Shown here: one piece after another, positions 5,778-10,105 of the stretch
How positions within the stretch are numbered: position 1 is the first letter of the stretch
How the letters are laid out: every line of letters starts with the position of its first letter
NCBI GenBank assembly: GCA_937970115.1
Contig: CALBVO010000071.1
Coordinates: forward strand, 1 to 10,105
Direction of reading: 5' to 3'
DNA: 10,105 bases
Origin: Minisyncoccota bacterium
GTDB lineage: Bacteria > Patescibacteriota > Minisyncoccia > Phycocordibacterales > UBA1006
Notes under the pieces: model-generated
Seen by the model: the letters and a program-made list of their open reading frames with translations, nothing else
The model's database searches: none
Told to the model about the DNA's origin: nothing
Translations under genes and position numbers: made by a program

Positions 5778-7181
5778 TTATTCTGCTGATTCAGCCTCTG
5801 CCGCAGCATGAGCTTCTAATACTTCTTCGATTGAACCTTTTAGATAGAAAGAATTTTCATTAATATGATCGTACTTTCCTTCTAGGATTTCTTTGAATGA
5901 TCGAATAGTATCTTCAAGTTTTACATAAGTACCTTTCATTCCTGTAAACTGTTCCGCAACATGAAATGGTTGTGATAGGAATTTTTGAACCTTACGAGCC
6001 CTTGCAACGGTCATTTTATCTTCATCAGATAGTTCGTCCATTCCTAGAATTGCAATAATGTCCTGTAGGTCTTTATATTTTTGAAGTACTCCTTGTACTC
6101 CACGAGCAACTTCGTAGTGTTCTTCTCCAACAACTTGTGGATCAAGAACAGTTGATGTTGACTCCAAAGGATCTACTGCTGGGTAAATACCAATTTCAGC
6201 AAGAGATCGGTTTAGTGATACGGTTGAATCCAAGTGAGCAAAAGTATTTGCTGGCGCTGGATCCGTAAAGTCATCCGCAGGTACATATACCGCCTGAACA
6301 GAGGTAATTGATCCATTCTTTGTTGAGGTAATACGTTCTTGTAGACCTCCCATTTCTGATGCCAAGGTTGGCTGATATCCTACCGCTGATGGAATACGTC
6401 CCAAGAGTGCTGAGATCTCAGAACCTGCCTGAGTAAATCGGAAAATATTATCTACGAACAGAAGAAGATCTTGTCCTTCTTTGTCACGGAAATGTTCCGC
6501 CATCGTTAGTGCAGACAATGCAACACGTGCACGTGCACCAGGTGGCTCATTCATTTGACCAAATACAAGAGCTGTTTTATCCAAAACACCTGCCTCCTCC
6601 ATTTCTTTGTAGAGGTCGTTACCTTCACGAGTTCGTTCTCCGACTCCTGCGAACATAGAGTATCCTCCATGAGCTTTCGCAATGTTGTTGATAAGCTCTT
6701 GAATAATAACGGTTTTACCTACTCCAGCTCCTCCAAAGAGACCAACCTTTCCTCCCTTTAAGAATGGAGAGATAAGATCGATAACTTTGATACCTGTTTC
6801 AAGAACTTCTGTTTCTGTAGATTGTTCTGAGAATTCAGGTGATGGGCGGTGGATTGGTGAAATTTTTGCATCCTTTGGAGCTGGTTTATTATCGATGGGT
6901 TTCCCTGTTACATCGAACATACGTCCAAGAACAGCTTCTCCAACCGGTACCGAAATAGCAGCACCAGTATCAATAACCTCTCCTCCACGTTGAAGACCGT
7001 CAGTAATGCTCATAGCAATTGATCGGACTTCGTTTAGGCCAATATGTTGTTGTACCTCAAGAACAACCTCTTCTCCGTTATTATCAACAGTAAGAGCGTT
7101 ATAGATCGCTGGAAGCTCTCCATTCTCGAATCGGACATCAACAACTGGTCCAATGATTTGTGTTATAGTTCCTTTTTTCAT
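5778..7181 (-). CDS. atpD: F1Fo ATP synthase catalytic subunit beta
   Basis: A complete 467-residue beta subunit, ATG to TAA, carrying the three catalytic sites of F1 as an alpha3beta3 hexamer on the cytoplasmic side of the membrane. Seen: beta-barrel N-domain (1-80); Walker A GGAGVGKT (150-157); GERTREG (181-187) with the catalytic Glu182; Walker B LLLFVDNIFRF (239-249); the loop GYQPTLASEMGGLQERI; and the DELSDED sequence (382-388), corresponding to the DELSEED region that contacts gamma. All catalytic residues are intact, in contrast to the altered P-loop of AtpA. It ends in an Ala/Glu-rich tail. It lies 9 nt after atpG and 11 nt before atpC. No Shine-Dalgarno site precedes the start. Confidence 0.99.
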   Translation of the reverse strand: MKKGTITQIIGPVVDVRFENGELPAIYNALTVDNNGEEVVLEVQQHIGLNEVRSIAMSITDGLQRGGEVIDTGAAISVPVGEAVLGRMFDVTGKPIDNKPAPKDAKISPIHRPSPEFSEQSTETEVLETGIKVIDLISPFLKGGKVGLFGGAGVGKTVIIQELINNIAKAHGGYSMFAGVGERTREGNDLYKEMEEAGVLDKTALVFGQMNEPPGARARVALSALTMAEHFRDKEGQDLLLFVDNIFRFTQAGSEISALLGRIPSAVGYQPTLASEMGGLQERITSTKNGSITSVQAVYVPADDFTDPAPANTFAHLDSTVSLNRSLAEIGIYPAVDPLESTSTVLDPQVVGEEHYEVARGVQGVLQKYKDLQDIIAILGMDELSDEDKMTVARARKVQKFLSQPFHVAEQFTGMKGTYVKLEDTIRSFKEILEGKYDHINENSFYLKGSIEEVLEAHAAAEAESAE

Positions 7182-7190
7182 AATAGTGTA

Positions 7191-8078
7191 TTAGTTCATT
7201 GCAGCTGATCCTCCAACGATCTCTGCGATCTCTTGAGTAATAGCGGCTTGTCGTGCGCGGTTATAGTTTAATCTTAGTTCTTCAAGCATTTCTCCAGCAT
7301 TATCAGATGCATTACGCATCGCCATAACACGAGAGCTATGTTCAGATGCCAAAGATTCAAGGAGTAATTGATACAGTGTTGTCATCAACACTGATGGCAC
7401 TACCTTATCTAAGACTTCTTGTTCGTTTGGTTCAAAAGTATAGAGCGCAAATTTTTGAGCATCTCCTGAAGATTCGGTTCCTAGTGTTCGTGCGGTTTCT
7501 TCCACATTCAAAGGCATCAAAGGTGTCACCATTGCGTTAAAAGATAACGAAGAAATAAACTGCGTATATGCAACAACAACTTGCTGATAGTTCTCATTAC
7601 CTGAATAGGTATCAGTAATTGCATGCAAGAGAGATCGAACTTCTCCGGCTGTATAATAATCTGAAAATTCAGTAAAACTTGAAATAACATTAATATTATT
7701 TCGATGAGCAATACGTTCAGCCTGTTTACCAACTACAATTGCATCAATAGTAAGTTCAGGATTTTCTTTTACGAAAGTTGAAACTTGCTTTGATACATTC
7801 ATGTTGTAACCTCCACACAAGCCCTTATTTGAAGCAATAATAACGATTAATGCCTTGTTTCCCTTTCGAGTTTCAAGATATGGATGCGTTAAATTTTTGT
7901 GAACATGTAAATTCTCAAGAAGCTCAAACGAGCGTTGCGCAAAAACGTCAGAGGCTGCACGTTTTGCAACAGATTTCTTCATTTTTGAAACTGAAATCAT
8001 TTCCATAGCCTTGGTGATCTTACCAATGTTTTGGACTGATTTCATTTTCGCTTTAATTGTTTTTGTTTGCATTGCCAT
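7191..8078 (-). CDS. atpG: F1Fo ATP synthase subunit gamma (central stalk)
   Basis: A complete 295-residue gamma subunit ending in TAA, of normal family length. The N-terminal helix (TIKAKMKSVQNIGKITKAME, about 7-26) and the C-terminal helix (RARQAAITQEIAEIVGGSAA, near the end) form the antiparallel coiled coil that turns inside the alpha3beta3 ring. The Rossmann-like middle carries NKGLCGGYN (84-92), a family signature. The start is either the ATG at 8078 or the one two codons later (M-A-M); the family aligns well from the second, and neither has a Shine-Dalgarno site. It follows atpA by 11 nt. Confidence 0.97.
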   Translation of the reverse strand: MAMQTKTIKAKMKSVQNIGKITKAMEMISVSKMKKSVAKRAASDVFAQRSFELLENLHVHKNLTHPYLETRKGNKALIVIIASNKGLCGGYNMNVSKQVSTFVKENPELTIDAIVVGKQAERIAHRNNINVISSFTEFSDYYTAGEVRSLLHAITDTYSGNENYQQVVVAYTQFISSLSFNAMVTPLMPLNVEETARTLGTESSGDAQKFALYTFEPNEQEVLDKVVPSVLMTTLYQLLLESLASEHSSRVMAMRNASDNAGEMLEELRLNYNRARQAAITQEIAEIVGGSAAMN

Positions 8079-8089
8079 AGATGCGCAGA

Positions 8090-9586
8090 CTAAGCAGAGA
8101 AAGTATCGTTGAATTCAACAATAGCTTCCCTCAATGATGCTTCAGCTTCTTTGGTCCATCCTTTTTTGATTTCTTCAAGAACTGCTGATTTTGATGCATC
8201 AAGGAATGAGTAAAATGATTTTTCCCATTCCGCGACCTTTGTAATATCAATATCTTTCAAAAGATCATTGTTCAGTGCATAAATTGAACCAACTTGTTTA
8301 GTCATTTCAATTGGACTGAATTGATCTTGTTTCAATAATTCAATTGATTTTGAACCGTGATCAAGTGCTGCCTTTGTTTGTGGATCAAGATCAGATCCAA
8401 ACTGTGCAAATGATTCAAGCTCTCGGTACTGAGCAAGACCAAGTTTCATTGGTCCTGCTGTTTTCTTCATAGCTTTTGTTTGAGCGGCTCCTCCAACACG
8501 AGATACTGACAATCCAACGTTAATCGCTGGACGAATACCCTTGTTGAATAACCCTGATTCAAGGAAAATCTGACCATCAGTAATCGAAATTACGTTGGTT
8601 GGAATATATGCCGAAACATCTCCTCCTTGTGTTTCAATAATTGGTAGAGCCGTAATTGAACCTCCTCCATTTTCCTCGTTAAGACGACATGCCCGCTCGA
8701 GTAGTCGTGAGTGTAGATAAAATACGTCTCCTGGATAAGCTTCTCGTCCTGGTGGACGTCGTAATAGTAGTGAGATTTCTCGGTACGCAGCAGCGTGTTT
8801 TGTAAGGTCATCATATACCACAAGTACGTCTTCTCCCTTATCAAGGAAATATTCAGCGATAGCTACTCCAGCATATGGTGCAATGTATTGTAGCGACGAT
8901 GAATCAGATGCTCCAGCCAATACAACCGTTGTATAGTCCATTGCTCCTGCTTCTTCAAGTGCTTTTACAGCACGCATCACTTTTGATTTCTTTTGACCTA
9001 TTGCAACATATACACATTTCATGTTTTGTCCTTTTTGGTTCAAGATAGTATCAATAGCAATTGCTGTTTTACACGTTTGTCGATCACCAATAATCAACTC
9101 ACGTTGACCTCGTCCGACTGGTACCAAAGCATCGATAACCTTGATTCCTGTTTGCATTGGAACAGATACTGGTTCACGCGTCATTACACCTGGTGCAACA
9201 CGTTCCATTAATTGGTTCGTATCAGTTTTAATACCTCCTTTTCCATCAATTGGTTTTGCAAGTGGATCTACCACACGACCAATAATGTCATTCCCAACTG
9301 GAATTGAAAGGATTTCTCCTGTTCGTTTTGCCTTGTCACCTTCTTTAATAGAAAGGTAGTCTCCTAGAACAATAATACCAACAGTATCTTCCTCTAGGTT
9401 AAGGGCAACACCAATTGCTCCATTTTCAAATTCGATCATTTCTGATGCCTTACAGTTTGCCAATCCTGACACACGTGCAATACCATCACCAATAGCCTGA
9501 ACAATACCATATTCAGTAACGTCGACTTTTGTCTCAAATGATGAGATTTGATTTTCAATTTTTTTAATAAGTGCTTCTGTATTCAT
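8090..9586 (-). CDS. atpA: F1Fo ATP synthase subunit alpha, with Cys in the P-loop
   Basis: A complete 498-residue alpha subunit, ATG to TAG (the only intact gene here not ending in TAA). Alpha carries the non-catalytic nucleotide sites and supplies the arginine finger to beta. Seen: an N-terminal helix (LIKKIENQISSFE) that normally binds delta; beta-barrel with DGIARVSGL (34-42); Walker A at 167-174 reading GDRQTCKT instead of the near-universal GDRQTGKT; the AIGQKKSKV loop (195-203); Walker B VLVVYDDL (254-261); RRPPGREAYPGDVFYLHSRLLERA; and SVSRVGGAAQT (360-370) with arginine finger Arg363. Codon 172 (9071-9073) is TGT, one base from the GGT expected for Gly. Everything else looks functional. 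It lies 5 nt after atpH and has no Shine-Dalgarno site. Confidence 0.99.
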   Translation of the reverse strand: MNTEALIKKIENQISSFETKVDVTEYGIVQAIGDGIARVSGLANCKASEMIEFENGAIGVALNLEEDTVGIIVLGDYLSIKEGDKAKRTGEILSIPVGNDIIGRVVDPLAKPIDGKGGIKTDTNQLMERVAPGVMTREPVSVPMQTGIKVIDALVPVGRGQRELIIGDRQTCKTAIAIDTILNQKGQNMKCVYVAIGQKKSKVMRAVKALEEAGAMDYTTVVLAGASDSSSLQYIAPYAGVAIAEYFLDKGEDVLVVYDDLTKHAAAYREISLLLRRPPGREAYPGDVFYLHSRLLERACRLNEENGGGSITALPIIETQGGDVSAYIPTNVISITDGQIFLESGLFNKGIRPAINVGLSVSRVGGAAQTKAMKKTAGPMKLGLAQYRELESFAQFGSDLDPQTKAALDHGSKSIELLKQDQFSPIEMTKQVGSIYALNNDLLKDIDITKVAEWEKSFYSFLDASKSAVLEEIKKGWTKEAEASLREAIVEFNDTFSA

Positions 9587-9591
9587 ATAGA

Positions 9592-9969
9592 TTATCGAGT
9601 TAACACATTTTTAAGTGTTACCAATTGATGAGCCAACGAACCATCATAAATATGATCATTGTATGTTGCGCTAAATCCTCCGATAACTGATTCGTCCACA
9701 TGTGTTGATACTTCGGCTTCTATGGCGCCTGTCACCTTTCGAATTGAAGAAATCTCTTCTTCATTCAGGTTATAACGTGAATGAATATGAAGTGTTTCTC
9801 TTTCTGATGATTGCGCCTGTAGTCGCAGCACATGATCTAACATTTGTGGAAGTAACCCGGTTAAATTATTTTCACTAAGATATGAAAAGAATGCGTCAAT
9901 TCTATTTTCTGCATCCTGTTGTTCAGATAACTTGAGCACCGTATGTGCAAGTGTTCGTGAGTTAATCAT
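9592..9969 (-). CDS. atpH: F1Fo ATP synthase subunit delta, shortened N-terminal domain
   Basis: A 125-residue delta (OSCP) subunit, ATG to TAA. Delta caps F1 and ties alpha to the b-subunit peripheral stalk. The C-terminal part is typical: LNEEEISSIRKVTG (68-81), VDESVIGGFSATYNDHIYDGS (91-111) and a closing helix. The N-terminal helical bundle, about 105 residues in ordinary delta subunits (total about 170-180), is reduced to roughly 50-60 residues. It cannot be extended, because the atpF stop lies only 4 nt before the start codon. Short delta subunits fit a Patescibacteria origin. No Shine-Dalgarno site; atpA starts 5 nt after the stop. Confidence 0.93.
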   Translation of the reverse strand: MINSRTLAHTVLKLSEQQDAENRIDAFFSYLSENNLTGLLPQMLDHVLRLQAQSSERETLHIHSRYNLNEEEISSIRKVTGAIEAEVSTHVDESVIGGFSATYNDHIYDGSLAHQLVTLKNVLTR

Positions 9970-9973
9970 AAAC

Positions 9974-10105
9974 TTAGTTTTGTTTAAGAATGTCTAATGC
10001 TCGCTTGTTAAGTGATGTATTTCGATCTTGATCTACATCTTCTTCTAGGATTTTTTCAACACCCATAGCTACAAGACCAGCTGTCTTTTCGAGCAGCTCT
10101 TTTTC
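9974..10105 (-). CDS. atpF: F1Fo ATP synthase subunit b, C-terminal end only
   Basis: The last 43 codons of a gene entering from the right edge and ending in TAA, 4 nt before the atpH start. The peptide runs EKELLEKTAGLVAMGVEKIL and on through NTSLNKRALDILKQN. The pattern (two helices with Ala at the delta-binding end, a conserved Glu-Lys-Ile-Leu, and an Asn-x-x-Leu-x-x-x-Ala-Leu end) matches the C-terminus of b subunits, which bind delta and form the peripheral stalk. Position just before atpH agrees with the classical order B-E-F-H-A-G-D-C. Confidence 0.85.
   Translation of the reverse strand, partial: EKELLEKTAGLVAMGVEKILEEDVDQDRNTSLNKRALDILKQN

Noticed and set aside
6555..9359. Short ORFs on either strand inside atpD, atpG and atpA
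   Set aside because: They lie wholly within highly conserved ATP synthase genes in other frames and resemble no known protein.
1..10105. tRNA or rRNA genes, CRISPR arrays, replication origin
   Set aside because: Reading both strands I saw no tRNA-like T-arm or cloverleaf, no regularly spaced repeats and no DnaA-box clusters.

Overview
The window most resembles the chromosome of a low-GC bacterium of the Patescibacteria/CPR type. The clues are a DUF5665-type small membrane protein, a HlyD-type adaptor whose mid-section looks like the CPR version, a very short ATP synthase delta subunit, and genes that mostly lack Shine-Dalgarno sites. This placement is inference; there is no rRNA or other decisive marker here. 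The standard code fits: every intact gene reads through without internal stops and ends in TAA, or TAG for atpA.

All intact genes lie on the minus strand. From right to left, the F1Fo ATP synthase operon occupies 5341-10105 in classical order: atpF (3' end only), atpH, atpA, atpG, atpD, atpC, with gaps of 4-11 nt. It ends in a very long imperfect hairpin (5220-5342). Next comes a class I SAM-dependent methyltransferase (4463-5140) with its own promoter and terminator.

From 3049 to 4404 lies a decayed, very AT-rich stretch. It holds the start of an IS481/integrase-like transposase broken by an in-frame TAG, a short orphan N-terminus of a lost membrane protein, and a degenerate trans-polyprenyl synthase homologue split by an in-frame TGA. 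A terminator follows. Then come a DEAD-box RNA helicase with the only good Shine-Dalgarno site in the window, an intergenic stretch with a plus-strand hairpin terminator and a possible small RNA, the DUF5665 protein, and the 5' part of an efflux adaptor gene running off the left edge.

Functionally this is an energy-conservation operon next to RNA-metabolism and envelope genes, separated by an accessory patch scarred by mobile-element activity. The most notable details are a Cys in place of the near-invariant P-loop Gly of AtpA (residue 172), the truncated delta subunit, the stop-interrupted prenyl synthase-like gene with eroded Asp-rich motifs, the long palindrome after atpC, and several promoters placed so that transcripts would be leaderless. 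I found no convincing new multi-gene system.
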